From positions 1-7,447 of the forward strand of contig SXSP01000171.1 in NCBI GenBank assembly GCA_005792225.1: DNA of 7,447 bases, written 5' to 3'. Below, one piece after another: positions 1 to 6,289 of the stretch (position 1 is the first letter of the stretch; every line of letters begins with the position of its first letter). The notes beneath the pieces are model-generated. The model saw nothing but the letters and a program-made list of their open reading frames with translations. It had not been told where the DNA came from and ran no database searches. The stretch is from Bdellovibrionales bacterium (GTDB lineage: Bacteria > Bdellovibrionota > Bdellovibrionia > Bdellovibrionales > JAMPXM01). The translations under genes and the position numbers were made by a program.

Positions 1-60
1 CTCACCGAAAATTTTGAAGACACCGTAGCCGCGGTTGCGGCGCTTGAAGGGGAGGAGTGA
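1..60 (+). CDS. mraZ: MraZ, 3' end only (partial)
   Basis: Frame 1 is open from the window edge to TGA at 58-60 and encodes 19 residues ending ENFEDTVAAVAALEGEE. An acidic tail of this kind follows the second AbrB-like domain in many MraZ proteins, but the fragment is too short to identify by sequence alone. The call rests mainly on position: mraZ is the usual gene directly upstream of rsmH in dcw clusters. MraZ is a DNA-binding repressor of its own dcw operon in E. coli. The stop codon overlaps the rsmH start by one base (TGATG), and the last codons of this gene supply the rsmH ribosome binding site. Confidence 0.65.
   Translation, partial: LTENFEDTVAAVAALEGEE
47..57 (+). promoter_or_regulatory. 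Ribosome binding site of rsmH
   Basis: The purine run AAGGGGAGGAG lies inside the last mraZ codons. It gives a GGGGAGG core ending 4 bases before ATG at 60. It supports ATG 60 over the in-frame GTG at 57, which is itself part of the purine run, and suggests translational coupling between the two genes. Confidence 0.75.
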
Positions 61-980
61 TGGAAAACATCGACGTCACTTCTCAGAGCGGGCACAAGCC
101 GGTTTTTCTGGATGATGTTCTCAACGTTTTCAAGACGAAGGTCGGGACGGTCAGTACGATTTTCGATGGAACTTTCGGTCGAGGCGGGCACACGTCGGCG
201 ATGCTTCGCGAGTGGCCCTCGGCTCGGGCGACGGTTTTCGATTGGGACGAGGACGCCATCCGTTTCGGGCAAGAGAACTTTTCCTCGCTCATTGAGGCGG
301 GACGGCTCAAGCTCATTCGCTCTAATTATAGTGAGTTTAAAAAGGTTCGCGCTGAAGAGCCGGGTTTCCCGCAAGGATTCGATTTGATGTTGCTCGACCT
401 TGGCGTGAGTTCGCCGCAGCTTGACCGTGCTGAGCGGGGTTTTAGCTTTTATCACGAGGGTCCCCTCGATATGAGGATGGATCAGCGGGGCGAAACCACC
501 GCCGCCGACATCGTGAATACTTGGGACGAACAAGATCTCGCACGTCTTTTTATTGAGGCCGGCGAGGTGCAGAGACCCTTTCGCGTCGTGCGCGCGATCG
601 TGCACGACAGAAAAAACAAAAAGCCTTTCGAAACCACGAGAGAACTCGCGGGACTCATCGAGCGGGTCGACGGTTGGCACAAAAAAGGTTCGCATCCCGC
701 GACTCGTTATTTCATGGCTTTGCGTCTTGCCGTGAATGAAGAGCTCACCGGCTTAACAACCGCATTGCCCGACCTGATCGAAGGTCTAGCTCCTGGCGGG
801 ATTCTCGCGGTGATCACGTTTCATTCGCTCGAAGACCGGATCGTAAAAAATATCTTCAAAGATCATCTGCATCTGGGAAAACTAGTGAATAAGAAAGTCA
901 TCAAGCCGAGCGACGAAGAAGTGCGCGTGAACCCACGCGCGCGGAGCGCGAAGCTTCGTGCTTTCGAGAGGGGAACTTAA
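60..980 (+). CDS. rsmH: 16S rRNA (cytosine-1402-N4)-methyltransferase RsmH (MraW)
   Basis: SAM-dependent enzyme that methylates N4 of C1402 in 16S rRNA, in the decoding centre of the small subunit. The 306-aa product is close to the family's usual length of about 310. Visible motifs are the SAM-binding FDGTFGRGGH (residues 35-44), LLDLGVSSPQLD followed by AERGFSF and GPLDMRMD (111-141), the HPATR segment (212-216), FHSLEDRIVK (254-263) and the C-terminal NPRARSAKLR (291-300). ATG at 60 is chosen because it follows a strong purine-rich RBS; GTG at 57 would add one residue. It overlaps the mraZ stop by one base and ends directly against the ftsL start. Two normally conserved spots differ: the usual TFQALR reads YFMALR (217-222), and the YGEERFA-like segment reads AGEVQRPF (167-174). 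The remaining motifs are intact, so an active enzyme is expected. Confidence 0.97.
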   Translation: MENIDVTSQSGHKPVFLDDVLNVFKTKVGTVSTIFDGTFGRGGHTSAMLREWPSARATVFDWDEDAIRFGQENFSSLIEAGRLKLIRSNYSEFKKVRAEEPGFPQGFDLMLLDLGVSSPQLDRAERGFSFYHEGPLDMRMDQRGETTAADIVNTWDEQDLARLFIEAGEVQRPFRVVRAIVHDRKNKKPFETTRELAGLIERVDGWHKKGSHPATRYFMALRLAVNEELTGLTTALPDLIEGLAPGGILAVITFHSLEDRIVKNIFKDHLHLGKLVNKKVIKPSDEEVRVNPRARSAKLRAFERGT

Positions 981-1277
981 ATGAAGGCCAAAGCTCGCGA
1001 GCTCGCACCTTTCCTGAGCGTCTTGATTTTGATCGCGACGCTTTTTTCCATCGTCTTTTGCAAGATGGAAGTGCGCCGCATGGGCTATTCGGTTCTGAAG
1101 CTCAGTCGCGAAGAGCGTCAGATGCGGGATAGGGAGCGCGAGCAAATCATCATGCTCGCCAAGATGACTCGCCCCGAGCGTCTTCAGTCGGTCGCGCAAA
1201 ATCGTCTGACGTTCAAGAAGCCCGAGTCAGGTCAAATCATTCAGATGACCGAGCAGGGCATTGCTTTAAGGCAATAA
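981..1277 (+). CDS. ftsL: Cell division protein FtsL
   Basis: Small bitopic membrane protein of the divisome. In known systems FtsL pairs with FtsB through a coiled coil and, with FtsQ, activates the FtsW-FtsI septal peptidoglycan synthase. The 98-aa product has a short basic cytoplasmic N-terminus (MKAKARE), one hydrophobic segment at about residues 9-27, then a charged, probably helical region (about 28-62) suited to a coiled coil. The end contains RPERLQSVAQNRLTF and PESGQII (64-86), which matches the 'R.P.RIE..A.. LGM..P..GQII' pattern at the C-terminus of FtsL proteins. ATG follows the rsmH TAA with no gap, and GAGAGGGGA at 966-974 is a good RBS. FtsL is poorly conserved, so the call uses topology, tail motif and its place between rsmH and ftsI. 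Confidence 0.88.
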   Translation: MKAKARELAPFLSVLILIATLFSIVFCKMEVRRMGYSVLKLSREERQMRDREREQIIMLAKMTRPERLQSVAQNRLTFKKPESGQIIQMTEQGIALRQ

Positions 1278-1292
1278 TCGCGGGCGACTTCC

Positions 1293-1330
1293 GGGAGTCT
1301 ATCAGAGGTCTATCAGAGGTCTATCAGGAG
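1293..1330 (+). repeat. Tandem array of RBS-like modules upstream of ftsI
   Basis: Four purine-rich, Shine-Dalgarno-like modules are separated by three identical spacers: GGGAG (1293-1297), TCTATC, AGAGG (1304-1308), TCTATC, AGAGG (1315-1319), TCTATC, AGGAG (1326-1330). Seen as a direct repeat, the unit is GTCTATCAGAG with an 11-bp period, and the last copy has one extra G. The final AGGAG sits 4 bases before the ftsI ATG and is the obvious working RBS. The array fills most of the 57-bp gap after ftsL. Its role is unknown. It may be a replication-slippage product, a ribosome standby region, or a protein-binding array with helical-turn spacing. Confidence 0.9.
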
Positions 1331-1334
1331 TTCT

Positions 1335-3278
1335 ATGCGGGCACGTATCGTTCTGATTCTCATTGCACTGACGACACTCTGGACCCTGGTGATCGCTCGC
1401 GCGGCCTTCCTTCAGCTTTGGCCGAACGCTCGGCTGAAGTCGCTGCAAAAACGTCAGTTTGAAACCGTCGTGACACTCAATCCTCGCCGGGGAGACGTGA
1501 TCGACCGCAATGGGCATGAACTTGCGGTCTCGATGACCATGTATTCGCTCTTCGCCGATCCGAAGATCATCGAGCAGCCCAAGCGCGTCTCGAAAACTCT
1601 CTCGAAGATCTTAAAAATCCCGGTTTCGCAGGTCGACGACAAGCTTAAGAATAAACAAAAAAGATTCGTCTGGATTCAGCGGAGAATCGACAAGGCGTCG
1701 CGTGACTCGATCGCGGAACTTAAGATTCGGGGCCTGGGCTTCATCGAGGAGAGTGAGCGCGTCTACCCGAACGAGAGACTTCTTTCGCAGGTCTTGGGAT
1801 TTGTTGGCGGAGATGGGCAGGGGTTAGAAGGTCTTGAGCTTCGCTACAATGATGAGCTTCAGGCGGCCCAAAAAAAGGTGAGCCTCGCGCGCGATGCCCG
1901 CGGTCGCCCCTTGATCGTCAACGGCCAAGTGTTCACGCAAGCGCCCGATGGTGCCGACGTGCAGCTGACCATCGATCGCGAGATGCAGTTTGTTTTGGAG
2001 CAGGAGCTTTCGGCTGTCGTGAGAGATCACCAGGCCGACTCCGCGATCGGGGTTGTCCTCGATGCGCAGACTTCGGAAATTCTGGCGATGTCGTCTTCAC
2101 CTTCGTTTGATCCCAACAAGGCGAGTGAGTTCTCGCCCGATCGGCGCAGAAGCCGCGCGATCACGGATGCCTTCGAGCCGGGCTCGACCATGAAGACTTT
2201 CTTGGTCGCCGGCGCGATGGCGCGGGGGCTGATTCAGCCGAACACGCGGATCAATACCGAGGGCGGCTCACTCCGGATCGGTAAGCGCGTGATCAACGAG
2301 GCCGACGCGAAACACAGATTTGATTCGCTCACGGTCAGCGAAGTTCTCGCTTATTCGAGTAACGTTGGTGCGGCGAAGATTGGTTTTAAACTCGGTGATA
2401 AGGCTCTCCTGGAGATTTTAAAGGATTTCGGCTTCGGAGAGCGCACCGGAATCGATCTTCCCGGAGAAGCGCGTGGAATCGTCCAGGGTCTTCCGTGGCA
2501 CGAACATTTGCTCGCCAACATTGCCTTCGGGCATGGGATCGCCTCGACGGCTCTTCAAGTCGCAAACGCTTACGCGGTCATCGCGAATGGCGGATTCTTA
2601 AGAACGCCGTATGTCGTTAAGGCTGTTCGTGATCATGAATCAGGCGACGTGATCGATTCGAAACCGAAAACATTGCGCCGAGTGCTCGCTGATGAACACG
2701 TGGCCAAGATGCGCATGATGCTGACGGGTACGACGGCTGATGGAGCCACCGGCGTGAACGCGCGAGTTCCGGGATTTCCGGTCGCGGGAAAAACGGGCAC
2801 CGCGCAGAAGGTAAACCCCAACGGTCGCGGCTACCTTCGCGGAGGATATATTTCAAGTTTCGCGGGTTTCTTGCCGGCGAATGATCCGAAGTTCGTGATT
2901 TACATCGCCGTCGATCATCCTCGTAAGGACTACTATGGCTCCGCGGTCGCCGCTCCGGTGTTTTCGAAGGTGGCCAAATTCGCCGTGCGCCGCGCGGGAC
3001 TAGCGCCCGTCATGATCTCGCGTGAGAACATGGTGCAAACGAAAAAGGTAGCGGCGAGAGTCGAGGCGCCAGCCGCCGCCGTTCCCGCGGAACCGATGGG
3101 TGCGGTCGTCCCGGATCTGGCGGGTTTGACCCTTCGCGAGGTCATGAGTCGCGTCAGCGGAACCGGAGTTTCCGTGAAAGTACAAGGACAGGGATTCGTC
3201 ACGCACACGACACCGGGATTCGGGTCAAAGATTTCTCCGACCGGTGAACTGACGGTCTTCCTCTCGCACGATCGTTGA
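1335..3278 (+). CDS. ftsI: Septal peptidoglycan transpeptidase FtsI (class B PBP) with C-terminal PASTA domain
   Basis: Class B penicillin-binding protein that cross-links septal peptidoglycan on the periplasmic face of the membrane, acting with FtsW. The 647-aa product has a very short cytoplasmic start, a membrane segment at about residues 5-24, a PBP-dimer region beginning at RRGDVIDRNG (51-60), and a transpeptidase domain with all three active-site motifs: STMK (284-287, nucleophile S284), SSN (341-343) and KTG (486-488). After the domain ends near 550, an Ala/Pro-rich linker (about 572-590) leads to a single PASTA-like domain (about 591-644, starting VVPDLAGLTLREV). E. coli FtsI is 588 aa and lacks PASTA; PASTA-bearing forms are familiar in Firmicutes (PBP2x, SpoVD) and in deltaproteobacterial lineages. 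ATG 1335 is supported by AGGAG with 4-base spacing. Neighbouring ftsL makes FtsI more likely than an elongation PBP2 or a sporulation PBP. Confidence 0.95.
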   Translation: MRARIVLILIALTTLWTLVIARAAFLQLWPNARLKSLQKRQFETVVTLNPRRGDVIDRNGHELAVSMTMYSLFADPKIIEQPKRVSKTLSKILKIPVSQVDDKLKNKQKRFVWIQRRIDKASRDSIAELKIRGLGFIEESERVYPNERLLSQVLGFVGGDGQGLEGLELRYNDELQAAQKKVSLARDARGRPLIVNGQVFTQAPDGADVQLTIDREMQFVLEQELSAVVRDHQADSAIGVVLDAQTSEILAMSSSPSFDPNKASEFSPDRRRSRAITDAFEPGSTMKTFLVAGAMARGLIQPNTRINTEGGSLRIGKRVINEADAKHRFDSLTVSEVLAYSSNVGAAKIGFKLGDKALLEILKDFGFGERTGIDLPGEARGIVQGLPWHEHLLANIAFGHGIASTALQVANAYAVIANGGFLRTPYVVKAVRDHESGDVIDSKPKTLRRVLADEHVAKMRMMLTGTTADGATGVNARVPGFPVAGKTGTAQKVNPNGRGYLRGGYISSFAGFLPANDPKFVIYIAVDHPRKDYYGSAVAAPVFSKVAKFAVRRAGLAPVMISRENMVQTKKVAARVEAPAAAVPAEPMGAVVPDLAGLTLREVMSRVSGTGVSVKVQGQGFVTHTTPGFGSKISPTGELTVFLSHDR

Positions 3279-3306
3279 TGCTTGGCAATCGACGTTGATT
3301 GCAGCA
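3279..3306 (+). other. Hairpin in the ftsI-murE gap
   Basis: GCAATC (3285-3290) and GATTGC (3297-3302) are perfect inverted repeats with a 6-base loop GACGTT. An outer TGC/GCA pair (3279-3281 with 3304-3306) could extend the stem past a small internal loop. It begins at the base after the ftsI stop. No T-run follows, so it is not a standard intrinsic terminator. It would bury the possible TTG start at 3299 and leave the ATG at 3317 free. Confidence 0.5.
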
Positions 3307-3316
3307 CGATGGGGAG

Positions 3317-4807
3317 ATGAATCTCCCGGAGCTCCTCTCGAACTTCAATATCTCAAGAAAAGGGACGCTTGAATCGCGGCCCGTTTCCGCTATTTGTTTC
3401 GACTCAAGAAAGCTTCAGGCCGATTGCGTTTTTGTCGCCGTTCGCGGGGGAAAGGCCGATGGGCATCAATATCTCGCTGACGCCGCGATCAAGGGAGCAT
3501 CCGCCGTCGTCGTCGAGGATGAGTCGAAAGTACCCGCGAATTTTCGGGGCACCGTCGTTCGCGTCGCGAACACGCGTGAAGCTCTCAATCAACTTGCGAG
3601 TCGCTTTTTTGGGGAGCCGTCGCGCAAACTTTTTTGCGTGGGAGTTACCGGAACAAATGGGAAGACGACCACGAGTCACGTCGTCGAGGCGATTCTAAAT
3701 TATCGCGGATGGCCGACCGGGGTCATCGGTACGATCGACCACCATCTCGGTCAGCAAGTCTGGAAAACCGAGATGACCACGCCCGATCCGATTTCATTTC
3801 AGGAAAGACTCGCGGATTTCGTTCGGTTAGGGGCGAAGGCGCTTGCGATGGAAGTTTCGAGCCACGCCCTCCATCAGAGCCGGGTGGATGAAGTTCCGTT
3901 TGATGTCGCCCTCTTTACGAATCTCACGCGTGATCATCTCGATTATCACCGTGACATGGAGGATTACTTCGAAGCCAAGCGAAAGCTCTTCGTTGAGCTT
4001 CTCGCTCGGTCGGAGAAACCCGCGCGTACGGCGATCATCAACGGCGATGACGAATACGGCCGGCGGCTCCTCGGGACGAAGAACGTGACGACTTGGACCT
4101 ACGGATCGGGAGATCGATCCGATCTCGCGTTCACGGTATTGGAGCAGGGTTTCGGCGGCACGAGATTCCGGCTGCGGACTCCTGCGGGCGAAGGTGAGTT
4201 TCACGTTCGCATGCCGGGTCTCCACAACGTCTACAATGCTTCGGCCGCGATTGGGTCGGGATTGGCTTCGGGCGCCGATCTCAAGACATGCGCATCGGCG
4301 CTTGCCGGCTTCGGCGGCGTCAAGGGGCGCCTGGAATCGGTTGAAAATAAGCAGGGTTTACATGTCTTCGTTGACTATGCTCATAGCGACGACGCGATCC
4401 GCACGATTCTCCACTATCTCGACGGAATTCGCCGCGAGGCGAAGCTCAACAATCGAATCATCACGGTCTTCGGCTGCGGTGGCGATCGCGATAAGGGAAA
4501 ACGACCTTTGATGATGAAAGCCGCGATTGAACGCAGTGATCTCGTCGTTCTCACGTCCGACAACCCTCGTACGGAAGATCCAGCGCAAATCCTGAAAGAT
4601 GCGGCAGTCGGCGCTGATCCATCCTTATTGGGGCGTCGAGTGTTTCAAGAGATCGAGCGCAAGAAGGGCATCGCCAAAGCCATCGAGCTCGCGCAACCCG
4701 GAGACGTCATCGTCATCGCGGGTAAGGGCCACGAGGATTATCAGATCATCGGAACTACTCGTCATCCGTTCAGCGATGTCGAAGTCGTCAGGGAGATTTT
4801 GAAATGA
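3317..4807 (+). CDS. murE: UDP-MurNAc-L-Ala-D-Glu: meso-diaminopimelate ligase MurE
   Basis: Cytoplasmic ATP-dependent Mur ligase adding the third stem-peptide residue. From ATG 3317 the product is 496 aa, the normal length. The N-terminal UDP-binding domain holds FDSRKLQ and the FVAVRGGKADGH segment. The central ATPase domain has GVTGTNGKTTT (109-119) and EVSSHAL followed by FTNLTRDHLDYH; the lysine in FEAKRKLF (about K221) fits the carbamylated lysine of the family. The C-terminal domain has GCGGDRDKGKRPLM, DNPRTEDP (415-422) and AGKGHEDYQ. DNPR is the signature of meso-DAP-adding MurE, as opposed to the lysine-adding type. The start is uncertain: TTG at 3299 is in frame, but MNLPELL matches how MurE proteins usually begin. 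The stop overlaps the murF start (ATGA). One oddity is YAHSDDA where most family members read YAHTPDA. Confidence 0.96.
   Translation: MNLPELLSNFNISRKGTLESRPVSAICFDSRKLQADCVFVAVRGGKADGHQYLADAAIKGASAVVVEDESKVPANFRGTVVRVANTREALNQLASRFFGEPSRKLFCVGVTGTNGKTTTSHVVEAILNYRGWPTGVIGTIDHHLGQQVWKTEMTTPDPISFQERLADFVRLGAKALAMEVSSHALHQSRVDEVPFDVALFTNLTRDHLDYHRDMEDYFEAKRKLFVELLARSEKPARTAIINGDDEYGRRLLGTKNVTTWTYGSGDRSDLAFTVLEQGFGGTRFRLRTPAGEGEFHVRMPGLHNVYNASAAIGSGLASGADLKTCASALAGFGGVKGRLESVENKQGLHVFVDYAHSDDAIRTILHYLDGIRREAKLNNRIITVFGCGGDRDKGKRPLMMKAAIERSDLVVLTSDNPRTEDPAQILKDAAVGADPSLLGRRVFQEIERKKGIAKAIELAQPGDVIVIAGKGHEDYQIIGTTRHPFSDVEVVREILK
4790..4795 (+). promoter_or_regulatory. Ribosome binding site of murF
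   Basis: AGGGAG inside the end of murE lies 8 bases before ATG 4804. It decides the murF start in favour of 4804 over the in-frame ATG at 4834, which has no purine run upstream. With the ATGA overlap it points to translational coupling. Confidence 0.7.
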
Positions 4808-6270
4808 ACCATCAAGCGAATCCGCACTGGAAAATGACTCTCGAAGAACTCGTCGCGGGCTCCGAAGGTAAGGTCGTCTCGCAGCTCGAGCGAAGCTTCA
4901 CCGGAGTCGGCACCGATACGCGCAGTGATCTCGGCGGAAAAATCTTTGTGGCGCTCAAGGGCGATAACTTCGATGCGCACGAATTTCTTCCGCAAGCGGT
5001 GGCGGCGGGAGCCACGGCTCTCTTGGTTCACCGCATTCCGGAGAACGCCCGTGACCTCGTCGGAAAAGTCACGATCGTCCAGGTCGCCGACTCTCTCAAA
5101 GGATTTCAACTCCTCGGAAACTTCTGGCGTCATAAGATGCGCGCGCGCATCGTCGGCATCACGGGCACTAACGGCAAGACGACGACAAAAGAGTTCGCGG
5201 CGGTCTTGGTTGGCTCCAAGTACCGGGTTCAGTACAACAAGGGGAGTTTAAATAACCATTGGGGTGTCCCGATGGCGCTCCTCTCGATTGATAGTTCTCA
5301 TGAAGTCGCGATCGTCGAAATGGGAATGAATCACCTCGGTGAACTCGCGGATTTAAACGCGATCGCCGAGCCCGATGTCGTGGTTTGCACGATGGTCGGC
5401 CGGGGGCATCTCGAGGGACTCGGCACGATCGAGGGAGTGGCGAAGGCGAAGTCGGAGATCTACGAGTACGCACCCAAAAAAGCGATGCGTATTTTCAATC
5501 TCGAAAACGAGTACACGCGAAAAATGTTTCAGGAAATGTCGCCGAAGCTTGCGTCGGCGCAAGTGATGACGTTTGCTTCCGCCGGGCTCTCGCCGGGAGA
5601 AACGGCTTGGCCCCGCTTAGACGCCGCATTCGAAATCGTCGAGGTATTGCCGGAAGCTCTTAAGATTCGCGGTGAAATTCAGGGCGTGAAGGGCGAGACG
5701 ACCATTCCCGTCTTCGGAAAACAAAACGCGAACAACCTGATGGTTGCCAGTTGCTGCGCCCTCGCCTGCGGATTGACGCCTGCCGAAGTTTGGGCGGCAC
5801 TTCCACTCTGCAAAACCGCATGGGGACGCAACCAATGGGTTCCGCTCCAGAGCGGGGCGAAGGTGCTCTTTGACGGCTACAATGCGAATCCCGAGAGCAT
5901 GAAGGCCGCTCTTGAAAACTTCGCTTCATTGAAGCCGCCGGGTCGCAAGATCGCGGTTTTGGGCGAAATGCTCGAACTTGGCGCCCACGCGGAAAAAGAA
6001 CACAGGGAGATGGGCGAGAAGGCGGCGCATGCCGGCTTCGATGCGATTAGCTTTTTCGGTCCGCACGCGAAAGATTTCGAGGTGGGCTTGAGAAACGCCG
6101 GATTTCAAAAAACTCTATTCATTTCAAATACTTATGAACAAAGTCTTGCTCCGAAGACGGTGCCTGTGCTAGACGGTAACGACATAGTGCTGATTAAGGG
6201 CTCGAGGGGAATGAAACTCGAGAAAGTGCTGGCCGACCTGAAGCCTGTCGCGTTTGAAGAGAAGAAGTAA
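4804..6270 (+). CDS. murF: UDP-MurNAc-tripeptide: D-alanyl-D-alanine ligase MurF
   Basis: Cytoplasmic ATP-dependent Mur ligase that adds the D-Ala-D-Ala dipeptide, finishing UDP-MurNAc-pentapeptide. The 488-aa product is slightly longer than the E. coli enzyme (about 450). Motifs in order: TDTRSDLGGKIFVALKGD (37-54), the P-loop GITGTNGKTTT (118-128), LNNHWGVPMALL (149-160), VEMGMNHLGEL (171-181), GHLEGLGTIEGVAKAKSEI (201-219), GKQNANNL (305-312), GYNANPESMKAAL (358-370), LGEMLELG (386-393) and KGSRGMKLEKV (465-475). LNN..GVP, YNANP.SM and KGSRGM.LE distinguish MurF from MurC, MurD and MurE. The HN of the central-domain 'G.HN..N' motif is QN here. Its start overlaps the murE stop by 4 bases, and mraY follows after 19 bases. 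Confidence 0.96.
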   Translation: MNHQANPHWKMTLEELVAGSEGKVVSQLERSFTGVGTDTRSDLGGKIFVALKGDNFDAHEFLPQAVAAGATALLVHRIPENARDLVGKVTIVQVADSLKGFQLLGNFWRHKMRARIVGITGTNGKTTTKEFAAVLVGSKYRVQYNKGSLNNHWGVPMALLSIDSSHEVAIVEMGMNHLGELADLNAIAEPDVVVCTMVGRGHLEGLGTIEGVAKAKSEIYEYAPKKAMRIFNLENEYTRKMFQEMSPKLASAQVMTFASAGLSPGETAWPRLDAAFEIVEVLPEALKIRGEIQGVKGETTIPVFGKQNANNLMVASCCALACGLTPAEVWAALPLCKTAWGRNQWVPLQSGAKVLFDGYNANPESMKAALENFASLKPPGRKIAVLGEMLELGAHAEKEHREMGEKAAHAGFDAISFFGPHAKDFEVGLRNAGFQKTLFISNTYEQSLAPKTVPVLDGNDIVLIKGSRGMKLEKVLADLKPVAFEEKK

Positions 6271-6279
6271 GAGGAAGAG
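6271..6279 (+). promoter_or_regulatory. Ribosome binding site of mraY
   Basis: GAGGAAGAG directly follows the murF TAA. It ends 10 bases before ATG 6290, slightly further than at the other genes here. It is the only purine-rich run in the 19-bp gap. Confidence 0.65.
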
Positions 6280-6289
6280 TTAAACAACT

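Noticed and set aside
318..345. AT-rich patch in rsmH resembling a -10 element (TATAGT)
   Set aside because: No -35 partner is visible, and it lies inside an intact rsmH with no gene start nearby that it could serve.
882..1199. A 105-codon open frame on the - strand across the rsmH-ftsL junction
   Set aside because: Both + strand genes here have family support and good starts; the opposite frame has no motif and no promoter that I can see.
3285..3302. Intrinsic terminator between ftsI and murE
   Set aside because: The stem is only 6 bp and no T-run follows; the downstream genes clearly belong to the same operon.
3827..4225. A 132-codon open frame on the - strand
   Set aside because: It is antisense to conserved MurE motifs, Arg-rich, without a recognisable domain or RBS; a shadow of murE.
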